64,000 nucleotides of DNA from an uncultured Prochlorococcus sp. (GCA_902627325.1 CACOIM010000001.1:1-64000); one strand, 5' to 3'; positions 9,298 through 20,311 are shown, counted from the stretch's first letter. Numbers and translations: made by a program. Notes: generated by a model not told the origin, from the sequence alone.

Positions 9298-10242
9298 TTA
9301 AAGTTTCTTCGAATTAACTATCTCTTCTAAGGAAGGTTGCAATGGAATTATTTGGTTTGGATTTAGCGGGAAGATAGCTTGATAATAATCTTGAAGCCAA
9401 TTTTTATAAAAGCAAGTTTCTGATATTCCTCTTAACTTAAAAAAATTATATCTCCACATAACTATATTTTTAAAAAAGGAAATATCTTTTTCAGTACATT
9501 TGAATAATTTGCTATAAATCAATTCCCACCTAATAATTGTTGGGAATAAGTAGATGTCTGCGAATGATATTTCTTTGCCTAAAAGCCATGGACCGCCATT
9601 CTTATCTAATATCTTTTCTATTTTTGTTAATGCAGCAAAAAGTTTTTGACTTGCTTCAATGTATGCATTTTGGTTTCTTGCAAATCCACATTTGTAAACT
9701 CCATTGTTTATGTCATCATTTATGAGATCAAGGAGTGTTTTATCACAATCTTTTATTAGATCACTTACTAATAGCGAATTAAAGTTCATTGAATTTAAAA
9801 ATTTTAAAATGTCTCTACTTTCGTTAGAGATGAATTTTATTTCACCGTCTTCACAATTTAACAATGTAGGAAGAGTTGCCCTAAATATTTTTGTTTGATT
9901 GCATTTTATATATATTTCATTTAGATTCTTGCAGTTATAAAATTTCTTTTTAAAAATCCATTCCCCAGTTTTATACTTTGGGATTAAGAGATTTATTTTA
10001 ATCTTATTCGATAAATTTAATAATTTATATGTAATCATTAATCGATGACACCAGGGACATGTTGCACCAACCAATAAATAATAATTTTTATTTTTATTAA
10101 CTTTTAAGTTATGATTACTAAATCCTTTTGGTCTTACATAGTTACCATTTTTATCGGATGGTGCAAATCCATCCATTAATTTCATCCATAACCAAAACCA
10201 TAATTGCCTAGCAATCGATACTATGTGTTTATTGGGTGCCAT
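9298..10242 (-). CDS. Glutathione S-transferase / glutathionyl-hydroquinone reductase (ECM4-like)
   Basis: VGATCPWCHRLMITYKLL active site; C-terminal GST helices (GGPWLLGKEISFADIYLFPTIIRW). Confidence 0.8.
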   Translation of the reverse strand: MAPNKHIVSIARQLWFWLWMKLMDGFAPSDKNGNYVRPKGFSNHNLKVNKNKNYYLLVGATCPWCHRLMITYKLLNLSNKIKINLLIPKYKTGEWIFKKKFYNCKNLNEIYIKCNQTKIFRATLPTLLNCEDGEIKFISNESRDILKFLNSMNFNSLLVSDLIKDCDKTLLDLINDDINNGVYKCGFARNQNAYIEASQKLFAALTKIEKILDKNGGPWLLGKEISFADIYLFPTIIRWELIYSKLFKCTEKDISFFKNIVMWRYNFFKLRGISETCFYKNWLQDYYQAIFPLNPNQIIPLQPSLEEIVNSKKL

Positions 10243-10268
10243 AAAATTACTATTGTCTTTACATTAAT

Positions 10269-11177
10269 ATGAGTGAAAAAAAAATACTTATAGTTTCAGG
10301 GACACATGGTAATGAATTAAATCCTGTTTGGGCAGTAAAAAAATTTAAAAACTTAATAAGTAAATCTCCAAAATCAAAATTCTTAGAATTTACTATAGGC
10401 AATCCAAAATCACTTGAAGAGGGATTGAGATACATTGATGTAGATTTAAATAGATCATTCAATGTCTTAAAAACGTCATCTAATCAAAAATTCTACGAAA
10501 TTAATAGAGCTGATTATCTTATTAATAAATACGGCTGTCAAGGATCTGAACCATGTCCGATAGTAGTTGATTTACACACCACAACATCTGGTATGGGAAC
10601 AAGTATTGTTATGTATGGAAGAAGACAAAGAGATTTCTGTTTAGCAGCAATATTGCAGTCAAAATTTGGTTTACCTATATATTTACATGAAAAAGATAAA
10701 AATCAAACTGGCTTTTTAGTAGAGGCATGGCCATGCGGACTTGTAATCGAGATTGGACCGGTTGCTCAGAATCATTATGATTCCGAAATTACTGAAAGGT
10801 TTTTAATAATTTTGAATTTCCTTGGTGATCTAATAAGCAATTTAAAAAATAATAGAATCAGCTTGCCAAATGAGATTTCTTTTTTTGTTCATCAAAATAG
10901 TATTGACTATCCTAGAAATGAAAATTATGACATTAAAGCTCTTATTCATCCTTTAAGGATTAATAATGACTGGAAAGGTATTGATGAGGGGGAACCCTTG
11001 TTCTTGGACATTAATGATAATGTACACACTTATAAAGAAAAAGAAATAATTTACCCTTTATTTATTGGAGAGGCAGCATATAGAGAGAAGAATATTGCAA
11101 TGAGCTTTACAAAGAAAGAGATTTTAAAGTGTGATCAAGAATGGATTAACGGTTTTTTATCTTTTTTGAATTTGTAA
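10269..11177 (+). CDS. Aspartoacylase / succinylglutamate desuccinylase family
   Basis: SGTHGNELNP, DVDLNRSF, VVDLHTTTSGMG. Confidence 0.9.
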   Translation: MSEKKILIVSGTHGNELNPVWAVKKFKNLISKSPKSKFLEFTIGNPKSLEEGLRYIDVDLNRSFNVLKTSSNQKFYEINRADYLINKYGCQGSEPCPIVVDLHTTTSGMGTSIVMYGRRQRDFCLAAILQSKFGLPIYLHEKDKNQTGFLVEAWPCGLVIEIGPVAQNHYDSEITERFLIILNFLGDLISNLKNNRISLPNEISFFVHQNSIDYPRNENYDIKALIHPLRINNDWKGIDEGEPLFLDINDNVHTYKEKEIIYPLFIGEAAYREKNIAMSFTKKEILKCDQEWINGFLSFLNL

Positions 11178-11326
11178 AACCTCAATAGATGTTGATTAGA
11201 AGATATTTTTATATTAAAAAATATATTTAGAACTTTTAGTTTTTTTATTATCAATATTTTTAATTAGAGTTTCAAAGCGCGATAAGTTCTAAAATTTTAA
11301 ACTCTTTCGGACCAGTATACGATAGC

Positions 11327-11375
11327 TCCAATTGCCTCTAACTCCAGTCTCCTGCTTTTAGCAGAGGATAATGGA
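11327..11375 (+). promoter_or_regulatory. Predicted stem-loop in the long psbA 5' leader or candidate ncRNA
   Basis: TCCA/TGGA and CCTC/GAGG arms around an inner TGC-TTTTA-GCA hairpin. Confidence 0.35.
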
Positions 11376-11474
11376 ATTATTTCTTTGGATCTTTTCCCGT
11401 TAAGAAGCCACTCAAGAAGAACCAACTTTAAATAAGAATCTTAAGAAAATATTAAATCACGGAGGCTCACTTTT

Positions 11475-11609
11475 GTGAAAAATCAACAAATTTTGAATAT
11501 TTACTCATATTATTTACACATTTTTAAAGATTTTGGATTAAAGTCTAAAAAGCAGATTTTGTCTGCTTTATTTACACGCCTTTTTAAGGCATACCTTACG
11601 AACTCATGA
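11475..11609 (+). CDS. Putative upstream ORF (44 aa) in the psbA leader
   Basis: GGAGG at 11461-11465, GTG at 11475, open to TGA 11607-11609, which overlaps psbA ATG at 11606 (ATGA). Confidence 0.35.
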   Translation: MKNQQILNIYSYYLHIFKDFGLKSKKQILSALFTRLFKAYLTNS

Positions 11610-12688
11610 CAACTATTCAGCAGCAGCGTTCATCGCTGTTAAAAGGTTGGCCACAGTTCTGTGAGTGGGTAACATCAACTAACAACAGAATTTATGTTGG
11701 TTGGTTTGGAGTTTTAATGATTCCATGCTTACTTGCAGCAGCGGCTTGCTTCATTGTTGCTTTCATCGCAGCACCACCAGTAGACATCGACGGAATTAGA
11801 GAGCCAGTTGCTGGTTCATTCCTATATGGAAACAACATCATCTCAGGTGCAGTTGTTCCTTCATCAAATGCTATTGGTCTTCACTTCTACCCAATCTGGG
11901 AAGCAGCGACAGTAGATGAGTGGCTATACAATGGTGGCCCTTACCAACTTGTAATTTTCCACTTCCTAATCGGTATCTCAGCATACATGGGAAGACAGTG
12001 GGAGCTTTCATACCGTCTAGGTATGCGTCCTTGGATCTGTGTTGCATACTCTGCACCAGTTTCAGCAGCTTTCGCAGTATTCCTTGTATACCCATTCGGT
12101 CAAGGTTCATTCTCTGACGGAATGCCTCTAGGTATCTCTGGTACATTCAACTTCATGTTTGTATTCCAGGCTGAGCACAACATTCTTATGCACCCATTCC
12201 ATATGGCTGGTGTTGCTGGAATGTTCGGTGGATCATTATTCTCTGCAATGCATGGTTCATTGGTAACATCATCTCTAATTAGAGAAACAACTGGTCTTGA
12301 GTCACAAAACTATGGCTACAAGTTCGGTCAAGAAGAAGAAACATACAACATCGTTGCAGCTCATGGCTACTTCGGTCGTTTGATCTTCCAATATGCAAGT
12401 TTCAATAACAGCAGAAGTCTTCACTTCTTCTTAGCTGTATTCCCTGTTGTTTGCGTATGGTTAACATCTATGGGTATCTGCACAATGGCATTTAACCTAA
12501 ATGGTTTCAACTTCAACCAGTCAGTTGTTGACGCTAACGGTAAAATCGTTCCTACATGGGGTGATGTACTTAACCGTGCAAACTTAGGTATGGAAGTAAT
12601 GCACGAGCGTAACGCTCACAACTTCCCACTCGATTTAGCTGCTGCTGAGTCTACATCTGTAGCTCTTACAGCTCCTGCAATCGGCTAA
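11606..12688 (+). CDS. psbA: Photosystem II D1 protein
   Basis: 360 aa D1 sequence ([40 protein letters not shown] ... [22 protein letters not shown]). Confidence 0.99.
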   Translation: MTTIQQQRSSLLKGWPQFCEWVTSTNNRIYVGWFGVLMIPCLLAAAACFIVAFIAAPPVDIDGIREPVAGSFLYGNNIISGAVVPSSNAIGLHFYPIWEAATVDEWLYNGGPYQLVIFHFLIGISAYMGRQWELSYRLGMRPWICVAYSAPVSAAFAVFLVYPFGQGSFSDGMPLGISGTFNFMFVFQAEHNILMHPFHMAGVAGMFGGSLFSAMHGSLVTSSLIRETTGLESQNYGYKFGQEEETYNIVAAHGYFGRLIFQYASFNNSRSLHFFLAVFPVVCVWLTSMGICTMAFNLNGFNFNQSVVDANGKIVPTWGDVLNRANLGMEVMHERNAHNFPLDLAAAESTSVALTAPAIG

Positions 12689-12707
12689 GCTTAAGGTTCT
12701 TAAAATT

Positions 12708-12735
12708 AAGATCCCCTTCGGGGGATCTTTTTTTT
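12708..12735 (+). terminator. psbA rho-independent terminator
   Basis: AAGATCCCC-TTCG-GGGGATCTT followed by T-run. Confidence 0.9.
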
Positions 12736-12790
12736 ATGTCTAAATTTATTAGATTCAATATAATTAAACTAAAACAAACTTAATTATTTT

Positions 12791-13885
12791 ATGGGTAATA
12801 GTTTTGGCAAAATTTTTAAAGTTAATACTTTTGGAGAGTCACATGGTGGAGCGGTAGGTGTTATTCTGGATGGTTGTCCACCTCGTTTAGAACTTGATAT
12901 TGAGCAAATACAAAATGAATTAGATAGAAGAAAACCGGGGCAAAGTCAAATAACTACTCCAAGAAAGGAAGAAGATAAATTAGAAATATTGAGTGGAATC
13001 AAAGATAATATTACTCTTGGAACGCCTATCGCAATGATAATAAGAAATAAAGATCAGAGACCAAGCGATTATAGTAATATTGAAAAAGTATTTAGACCTT
13101 CTCATGCAGATGGAACATATCACCTGAAATATGGTATTCAAGCTGATTCCGGTGGAGGAAGAGCTTCAGCAAGAGAAACTATCGGGAGAGTAGCAGGAGG
13201 AGCAATTGCTAAGCAATTTTTAAGGAAATTACATGAAATTGAAATATTATCTTGGGTGAAAAGAATTCACAATATTGATTCCGATGTCAATCCTAAAGAT
13301 ATTACCTCTAAGAGTATCGAATCAAATATTATCAGATGCCCAGATTTTGAAATAGCTGAAAAGATGATAAAAAGAATTACTGAATTACAGCAAAAAGGTG
13401 ATTCTTGTGGAGGTGTAATTGAGGCTATTGTGAAAAATATGCCAAGTGGTTTAGGTATGCCAGTTTTTGACAAGCTAGAGGCTGATTTAGCTAAAGCATT
13501 AATGTCTTTACCTGCTACAAAAGGTTTTGAAATTGGTTCTGGATTCTCAGGTACATATTTAACAGGAAGTGAACATAATGATCCATTCATACAATCCAAT
13601 GAAAATAATAAATTAAAAACTTTATCAAATAATTCTGGAGGTATACAAGGAGGTATTAGTAATGGTGAGATGTTAAAAATGCGAATCGCTTTTAAACCTA
13701 CCGCAACTATAAGGAAAGAACAAAAGACTGTTAACTCAGCGGGTAAAGAAGTAATTATGAAAGCACTTGGAAGACATGATCCATGTGTTTTGCCTAGAGC
13801 CGTGCCTATGGTTGATGCAATGATAGCTCTTGTAGTTGCTGATCATGTGCTGCTTAATCATGCACAATGTGGAATTATGAATTAA
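12791..13885 (+). CDS. aroC: Chorismate synthase
   Basis: [50 protein letters not shown]. Confidence 0.97.
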   Translation: MGNSFGKIFKVNTFGESHGGAVGVILDGCPPRLELDIEQIQNELDRRKPGQSQITTPRKEEDKLEILSGIKDNITLGTPIAMIIRNKDQRPSDYSNIEKVFRPSHADGTYHLKYGIQADSGGGRASARETIGRVAGGAIAKQFLRKLHEIEILSWVKRIHNIDSDVNPKDITSKSIESNIIRCPDFEIAEKMIKRITELQQKGDSCGGVIEAIVKNMPSGLGMPVFDKLEADLAKALMSLPATKGFEIGSGFSGTYLTGSEHNDPFIQSNENNKLKTLSNNSGGIQGGISNGEMLKMRIAFKPTATIRKEQKTVNSAGKEVIMKALGRHDPCVLPRAVPMVDAMIALVVADHVLLNHAQCGIMN

Positions 13886-13886
13886 G

Positions 13887-14564
13887 TTATTTATATTGCT
13901 GCCTTTTTATATTTAGTAGTTCAAATATTTTTGGATCAAATTTCTCGCCATCATATCCCTTACTTCCAACAACAACTCCTTGATAACCTAAAGATTTGAA
14001 TTTATTAATATCATTTATAGCTATATCACCAGCTCCCACAAACGAAATGTGATTATATTTATTTATATTTAATAGTATATCTTTATTTGCAATTGGAAAG
14101 ATTTTAATCATAGAACATTTATAAGAAATAGCCTCTTGAAGATCTTTTATACCTGTCATTCCAGGAATTAATAGATAATTATTTTTTTTTGAATATGTAA
14201 ATAAATCTTTATTCCAGGTTCTCATCATAGAGAAATTAAGATCAAGCTTTAAAGAATCATCTATTGATTTTTTATTAATTAAAGATGCTGATCCAATTAG
14301 TAAGTAAGGAAATTTAGATCTTAAATCTGACATTAGATCTAACCAGTTTTCATTATCGAACCATGGAATCTCAAGTATTAACAAACCTTTCTCTACAATC
14401 AAAGTTAAATCTTGAATAAATTTTTTTTTGGCTATCTCGCTTTTATAGATGCTATCATTTGGCCTTGCTAGTAAGATGAAGGATTGGATTGCAAGAGTTT
14501 TTTTTAAAATATTTATTTTTTCCTTTAAAGTTCTATCTGAATTATTTTTACAAGTAATTGGCAA
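13887..14564 (-). CDS. eda: KDPG/KHG aldolase family (bifunctional 2-keto-4-hydroxyglutarate / KDPG aldolase)
   Basis: ILEIPWFDNENWLDL, LLIPGMTGIKDLQEAISYKCSMIKIFPI, GAGDIAINDINKFKSLGYQGVVVGS; TTG start overlapping ftsH end. Confidence 0.75.
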   Translation of the reverse strand: MPITCKNNSDRTLKEKINILKKTLAIQSFILLARPNDSIYKSEIAKKKFIQDLTLIVEKGLLILEIPWFDNENWLDLMSDLRSKFPYLLIGSASLINKKSIDDSLKLDLNFSMMRTWNKDLFTYSKKNNYLLIPGMTGIKDLQEAISYKCSMIKIFPIANKDILLNINKYNHISFVGAGDIAINDINKFKSLGYQGVVVGSKGYDGEKFDPKIFELLNIKRQQYK

Positions 14565-16401
14565 CTTTTACCTCAGAGCGATTAATTAAATCTTGAATAT
14601 CCTCTGTATCGATAGTCTCTCTTTCAATAAGCATTTGTGCCATCTCATCTAACATTCCTCTGTTTTCAGTTAAAACTTTAGTTGCTCTTTTATAAGCTAC
14701 ATCAACAAGTTCTGAAACTTCTACATCAATAGTAGCTGCAGTATCTTCTGAAAAATCTCTTTCGGATGCTATATCTCTACCTAGAAACATTCCACCCTGT
14801 GATCTGCCAAGAGCAACTGGACCAATTTTTTCACTCATTCCAAATTTTGTAATCATCTGTCTTGCTACATTGGCAACTTGTTGTAGATCATTTGAAGCTC
14901 CTGTTGTTACCTCTTCTTCCCCATATACAATTTCTTCAGCTACTCGTCCACCCAATGCTACTGCCATTTGATTCTGTAGATATGATCTTGAATAAAGACC
15001 AGATTCTAACCTTTCCTCACTAGGGGTGAAAAATGTTAAACCGCCAGCTTGGCCTCTAGGAATAATTGAAACTTTAGCTACAGGGTCATAATCAGGCATT
15101 AGTGCTCCCACTATTGCATGCCCCGCCTCATGATATGCAACAAGTTCTTTTTTTCTCTCACTAATTACTCTATCCTTTTTTTCAGGTCCAGCCATTACTC
15201 TCTCAATAGCATCTCCAACTTCATCATTACTAACTTTATCTAGTTCTCTCCTTGCTGCAAGAATTGCAGCTTCATTTAAAAGGTTAGCTAAGTCTGCACC
15301 TGTGAAGCCAGGTGTTCTTTTAGCTACTTTATCCAAATCAACATCTTTAGAAAGAGTTTTATCTTTAGCGTGAACATTTAAAATTTGCAATCGGCCAGCA
15401 TAATCAGGTCTATCAACAGTTACCTGTCTATCAAATCTACCAGGTCTCATCAATGCTGAATCGAGAACATCAGGTCTATTTGTAGCTGCAACGATAATAA
15501 TTCCAGAGTTACCTTCGAAACCATCCATTTCAGTAAGTAGCTGATTTAAAGTTTGTTCTCTCTCATCGTTACCACCGCCTAATCCTGCACCTCTTTGTCT
15601 TCCAACTGCATCTATTTCATCAATAAAAACTATGCAGGGTGCGTTCTTTTTCGCTTGTTCAAAGAGATCTCTAACTCTACTTGCACCAACACCTACAAAC
15701 ATTTCTACAAATTCAGATCCAGATATGGAGAAAAAGGGTACACCTGCTTCACCAGCTACGGCTTTAGCTAAAAGAGTCTTACCTGTACCTGGAGGTCCAA
15801 CAAGTAAAACTCCTTTTGGTATTTTTGCACCTACGGCTGTAAATCTATCTGGACTCTTGAGGAAATCAACTACTTCAGATAATTCAAGCTTAGAACCTTC
15901 AACACCGGCTACATCAGCAAAAGTAACTTTTGTGGAGGGTTCCATTTGCAACCTTGCTTTGCTTTTTCCAAAGTTCATCGCAGGGTTACCACCACCTCCG
16001 GACCCGCTTTGTGCTCTTCTGAACAAAAAGAAAAGTGCTCCAATTAAAATGATTGGAAATAGTAAGCTACTGAATGCTTGCTGCCATGGGCTAGAAAGTC
16101 TGGTTGGTTGAACAGCTATATCAACGTCATTATCTGTAAGAATTTTCAATAAATCTTTATCGGGGGCAAGATTAACCTCAGATCTGCTTCCATCATTTTC
16201 AACAACTTGAGCTGTTCCGTTATCAGGGGAAATTAGAACTCTGCTGATCTCCTTATCTTGAACTGCTTCTATAAAATCACTGTATCTTAGGGTCTTTGTA
16301 GCATTTTCAGTATTTGGTTTGTCTAGAACTGATGTTCCAATGAAAATGACTGTAATAACTGCAAGAACATAAAGTCCAATGTTTCTCAAGCGTTTGTTCA
16401 C
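14548..16401 (-). CDS. ftsH: ATP-dependent zinc metalloprotease FtsH
   Basis: [16 protein letters not shown] region, HEAGH zinc motif, 617 aa. Confidence 0.97.
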   Translation of the reverse strand: MNKRLRNIGLYVLAVITVIFIGTSVLDKPNTENATKTLRYSDFIEAVQDKEISRVLISPDNGTAQVVENDGSRSEVNLAPDKDLLKILTDNDVDIAVQPTRLSSPWQQAFSSLLFPIILIGALFFLFRRAQSGSGGGGNPAMNFGKSKARLQMEPSTKVTFADVAGVEGSKLELSEVVDFLKSPDRFTAVGAKIPKGVLLVGPPGTGKTLLAKAVAGEAGVPFFSISGSEFVEMFVGVGASRVRDLFEQAKKNAPCIVFIDEIDAVGRQRGAGLGGGNDEREQTLNQLLTEMDGFEGNSGIIIVAATNRPDVLDSALMRPGRFDRQVTVDRPDYAGRLQILNVHAKDKTLSKDVDLDKVAKRTPGFTGADLANLLNEAAILAARRELDKVSNDEVGDAIERVMAGPEKKDRVISERKKELVAYHEAGHAIVGALMPDYDPVAKVSIIPRGQAGGLTFFTPSEERLESGLYSRSYLQNQMAVALGGRVAEEIVYGEEEVTTGASNDLQQVANVARQMITKFGMSEKIGPVALGRSQGGMFLGRDIASERDFSEDTAATIDVEVSELVDVAYKRATKVLTENRGMLDEMAQMLIERETIDTEDIQDLINRSEVKVANYL

Positions 16402-16447
16402 GATAATAATTCTTCAATATATATATATTAATAAGAATAAATCATAA

Positions 16448-17623
16448 TTAGGACTGTCTTAGTACATCTACTACACTTTTAAAAGCAAACCATTCAGGAA
16501 TTTCTTCTCCATTTCTCAATTTTTTTCTAAATTCTGTTCCGCTTAATTTCATGATTTGATATTTATTTTCGTTAGCTTCTTCTGCCGTTATATATCCCTT
16601 TTCTTTTGTATAGACTAGGTTTTTAGATGGAACAACTTTCATATTAAGTTCAAAAGTACAATTTTTTGCAAAGTTTTGTGCATCATAAGGACCATAAAAA
16701 TCTTTCCCACTTATAGAAGATTTACATCCAGCCATATCTCTTCCAATTATAAAATGAGTACATCCATAGTTTCTTCTAATTATCATGTGTTGCAATGCTT
16801 CTCTTGGACCAGCCATATGCATAGAATATGGTAAATAAGCCCACTTTATTTGTTTATTATTAATCTCTTCTGATAACTTTTTATAAGTTAAATATCTAAC
16901 TTTTCCTGGGATATCATCTTGTTGAGTAGGCCCACATGTTGGGTGAACTAAAACAATCGAATTTTGAGATACATTTTCTGATTTTAGTGCATTTGTAAAT
17001 AATTCATAATGGGCTCTATGTATAGGATTCCTACACTGAAATGCTACGACATCATAATTAGAGGGTAATGAAGATCTTACTTCAAATGGAGTTTGGCAAG
17101 GAAACTCTCTTTTTGGAAGCTCTAACCCATAAATTTTCCCTCCAATATAATATTTCTCTCTCTCATGAAATATCATTGATACTGCAGGATGGTCTAAGGA
17201 AGTTGTTCCATAACAGAATTTAGCTTCTAATTCTTTATCTGGTTCCCATTTAGATTCGATCTCTAAGACTGCTAATTTTTGCCCTTTAAATGTAAGTAAT
17301 ATTTTTTGACCTTTTTCAAAATGATCATTATTTGTATCCAACACTATTGGTAATCCAAATAAAAAACCCTTTGTATCTCTATGATCTTTTGTAACCGATT
17401 TATAGTCTTCTTCATTCATAAATCCCTCTAACGGAGAAAATGCTCCAATCATTAAGAGCTCAACATCACAAGCATTTCTTTCGCTGCACTCTTTTTCAAA
17501 GTCAATCTCAGATAATAAATCTGTGATTTCATCTTTATCTCTTAGGATTAATTGTTTAAGTATTCCTCCATAAGGTGGAATCAAGCCCATTTCATCTCTT
17601 TCAGTATTTTGAGTATTATTCAT
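16448..17623 (-). CDS. sat: Sulfate adenylyltransferase (ATP sulfurylase)
   Basis: QCRNPIHRAHYELF, GRDMAGCKSS, LSGTEFRKKLRNGEEIPEWFAF. Confidence 0.95.
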   Translation of the reverse strand: MNNTQNTERDEMGLIPPYGGILKQLILRDKDEITDLLSEIDFEKECSERNACDVELLMIGAFSPLEGFMNEEDYKSVTKDHRDTKGFLFGLPIVLDTNNDHFEKGQKILLTFKGQKLAVLEIESKWEPDKELEAKFCYGTTSLDHPAVSMIFHEREKYYIGGKIYGLELPKREFPCQTPFEVRSSLPSNYDVVAFQCRNPIHRAHYELFTNALKSENVSQNSIVLVHPTCGPTQQDDIPGKVRYLTYKKLSEEINNKQIKWAYLPYSMHMAGPREALQHMIIRRNYGCTHFIIGRDMAGCKSSISGKDFYGPYDAQNFAKNCTFELNMKVVPSKNLVYTKEKGYITAEEANENKYQIMKLSGTEFRKKLRNGEEIPEWFAFKSVVDVLRQS

Positions 17624-17654
17624 TAATTTAGATTGTTTATTTAAAGTTTTACAT

Positions 17655-17689
17655 AAAAAAGAGGGTAATTTTGATTACCCTCTTTAAAA
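17655..17689 (-). terminator. psbO terminator
   Basis: GAGGGTAAT-TTTG-ATTACCCTC flanked by A/T runs downstream of psbO. Confidence 0.85.
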
Positions 17690-17697
17690 ACTATTCT

Positions 17698-18492
17698 TTA
17701 AGCTTTTCTACCGTATAGTTCACCGATAATTTTTACATCTACAGGTTCTTTAGAACCCATATCTGTATCTGAGGGTTGAATTGCTTCAAAAGTCCCAGCG
17801 AATTCATCTGTATCACTATCTACACTTGTTATTGAAAGTTTTATTGTACCTGTACCATTTACATCAACTTTAATATTTTCTTTTGCAAGTTCCTCATCAT
17901 CTCCTCCTAAAGCCACTAGACCTTGAGCGTACTCTACACCAGTATTGGCAGCTCTTGCTTTAGGATCTAAGAAATCACCTGTTCTATAGTTTGGTGTAAA
18001 AGTTGATCCACTTACCTCAGTTCCAGGTTCTAGTGATGAGGGGATATTAGCTGTTAGATCTTTTGCAGAGAAGGCAAATGGTACTTCTAATCCACCAGGT
18101 GTTAAAACTGTTATTAATTGAAAATCAATGCCTCCTTTTTCTGTAAATTTCCCAGAATCAATATCGCCATAAACTTCAGTTACTGTTGTGTTGTTCCTAG
18201 GACTAATAATTTTGGTTGAGACAAAGTCAGCTTTCTGACGCTTTGATCCAGGAACTTTTACATAAACTTCAGTTGGATGCATACAGATTCCTTTTAGAGA
18301 ATCTCCATTACTTATTGAGATGGAGCCTTCTAATGAGGCGTCTAATGCTGGACAATCATTCGCCTTTCCAGTATTAACAACGTCAGTAAATTGAGCATTA
18401 CCTCTTTCGGAAAATGCGTATGTTCTTAATGGAACAAAAGCTAATGTTATACAAAATGAAATGACCAAGGCCAAGAATGAACGAATTCTCAT
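17698..18492 (-). CDS. psbO: Photosystem II manganese-stabilizing protein PsbO
   Basis: PsbO motifs (TDVVNTGKANDCP, VEYAQGLVALGGDDEEL); start at MRIRSFLALVISF signal peptide. Confidence 0.95.
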   Translation of the reverse strand: MRIRSFLALVISFCITLAFVPLRTYAFSERGNAQFTDVVNTGKANDCPALDASLEGSISISNGDSLKGICMHPTEVYVKVPGSKRQKADFVSTKIISPRNNTTVTEVYGDIDSGKFTEKGGIDFQLITVLTPGGLEVPFAFSAKDLTANIPSSLEPGTEVSGSTFTPNYRTGDFLDPKARAANTGVEYAQGLVALGGDDEELAKENIKVDVNGTGTIKLSITSVDSDTDEFAGTFEAIQPSDTDMGSKEPVDVKIIGELYGRKA

Positions 18493-18718
18493 AATTAAAA
18501 TTTCAATAAAGTTCTGGATCTGCCGGTAAAATTTACCTTGAATGTTCAGTACGGATAATACAAGGGAAAGAAGCATAAATGTTGGTCATTTTTAGCTTCG
18601 AAGTAAACCGTAGTGTAAGAATTTTTTTAAAAACTGGAACTATACTAAGGTAAAAAGAGACTATAACAGTATTTTTTTAATTAAAATTACAAAAAAAAAC
18701 AAATATTAAATTTTTGAT

Positions 18719-19972
18719 TTATTTATCAATTGAAATAATTCTATTAACTAATTTATTTGCTATGTCTAATTTAGAAGATCTTTCTATGTGAAATTCCAAG
18801 CCTTTTCTATCAAAAAGCCAGCCTTCATTTTCAGATCCTTCCCCGAAACCCTGCCCTTCAATATCTATAGGATTCGCAAAGATTAAATCACAACCTTTTT
18901 TTTCAAATTTTTCTTTGATTGTTTCTCTAAGATTTTCAAGCGTGCCTGTAAAAGCACAAAAGCCTATAAATAATTGATTCTTTCTTTTTAATGATGAAAC
19001 ATTCTTTAATATATCTGGTACTAGCTCTAAATTTTTGGATAAATGATCTTTAAGATTATTTTTCGAAATTTTTTTGGTAAAGTCTTTCTTAAGTTTAATA
19101 TCAGCTACGGCGGCATTCATGAAAAAATAATCATAATTATGGATTTTGTCTCTAACTAGATTATTTAGTTCTGAACCATTTTGTACTTCATAGCATTCAA
19201 TTCCTTCAGTTATTTCAGATTTTAATCTCAAAGGACCATGAATATAGGTTACTTTGGCTCCTCTAAATCTAGCCACTTGTGCTATGAGGAGGCTCATCTC
19301 TCCGGAACTATTATTTGTGATAATTCTTGCTGAATCTATTTTTTCAATCGTTGCACCACCTGTTATTAAAAAAGATTTATTTATTAAATCATTAAAATCC
19401 TTTCGTTTTTGCGATATCACAAATTTGATTGCTAATAATATTAAATCATTAGTAGGGATTTTACCAATCCCAAATTGATCACAGGCTAAAAGCCCTTTTA
19501 ATGGCTCTATGGATAATGTGTTTTTAAAAGTTTTAAGTTTTTTATAATTTGAACTTACTGCTTTGTTTTGCCACATATTTGTATTCATTGCAGGTGCAAC
19601 GATAACAGGTTTTTTATTTGCGATTAATATGCTTGAAACTAAACCCTCGGCATTTCCATATACCCACTTAGATAATGTTGTAGCTGTTAAAGGAGCGATG
19701 ATAAGAATATCTGCCCATTCACACAGATCAATATGTAAAGGTTTTGATCTTTTGTAGTTCCATTGATCGGCATCAACGATACATTTATTTCTGCTTAAGA
19801 TTGAAAGTGAGAGAGGTTGTATTATCTTTTCAGCATTTTTAGTAACTACGCATTTCACAATATAATCTTCTTTTATTAATTTACTAACTAATAATGGAAT
19901 TCTTACAGCGGCAATACTTCCGCTGATTAATAATAAAACTTTTAATTTTCTTTGTTTACTAGATTTACTCAA
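18719..19972 (-). CDS. coaBC: Phosphopantothenoylcysteine decarboxylase / phosphopantothenate-cysteine ligase
   Basis: ISGSIAAVRIPLLV, APAMNTNMW, ITGGATIEKIDSARIITNNSSGEM. Confidence 0.93.
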   Translation of the reverse strand: MSKSSKQRKLKVLLLISGSIAAVRIPLLVSKLIKEDYIVKCVVTKNAEKIIQPLSLSILSRNKCIVDADQWNYKRSKPLHIDLCEWADILIIAPLTATTLSKWVYGNAEGLVSSILIANKKPVIVAPAMNTNMWQNKAVSSNYKKLKTFKNTLSIEPLKGLLACDQFGIGKIPTNDLILLAIKFVISQKRKDFNDLINKSFLITGGATIEKIDSARIITNNSSGEMSLLIAQVARFRGAKVTYIHGPLRLKSEITEGIECYEVQNGSELNNLVRDKIHNYDYFFMNAAVADIKLKKDFTKKISKNNLKDHLSKNLELVPDILKNVSSLKRKNQLFIGFCAFTGTLENLRETIKEKFEKKGCDLIFANPIDIEGQGFGEGSENEGWLFDRKGLEFHIERSSKLDIANKLVNRIISIDK

Positions 19973-20110
19973 TTTTTTTCTATTATTTTAACTTATTGAT
20001 TATGAAAAATATTAAAAAAATTTTATACTTCCCAAATTATTCAAAAATTATTAAATTAATGGAGATCAAAAATAATCTACTTAAGATATACCTAAATATG
20101 AAATCCAACA

Positions 20111-20311
20111 ATGTCACAAACAAAAAGAGAACAGGTAGTCAGCCACATTAGATACTTAAGGCAAGAATTGAGAGAAATCCATCAGGGTATACAAGAGGAT
20201 GGTTTTTTCCCTGAGCCTGGAGAGTTAAGAGGAATTCTTGCTCAAATGGAGGCTCTTCTGGAATTACTGGAGGGTAATCAGAAAATTAAACCAGTCTCCG
20301 ATTTAGTCTGA
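20111..20311 (+). CDS. Conserved hypothetical protein (66 aa)
   Basis: Complete ATG ORF (SQTKREQVVSHIRYLRQELREIHQGIQEDGFFPEPGELRGILAQM). Confidence 0.65.
   Translation: MSQTKREQVVSHIRYLRQELREIHQGIQEDGFFPEPGELRGILAQMEALLELLEGNQKIKPVSDLV

Noticed and set aside
11871-12146. ORFs on both strands inside psbA (also 11920..12117 +)
   Set aside because: Fully inside psbA, explained by its less AT-rich codon composition.
15632-16111. 159-aa plus-strand ORF
   Set aside because: Antisense to ftsH; shadow ORF of a conserved coding region.
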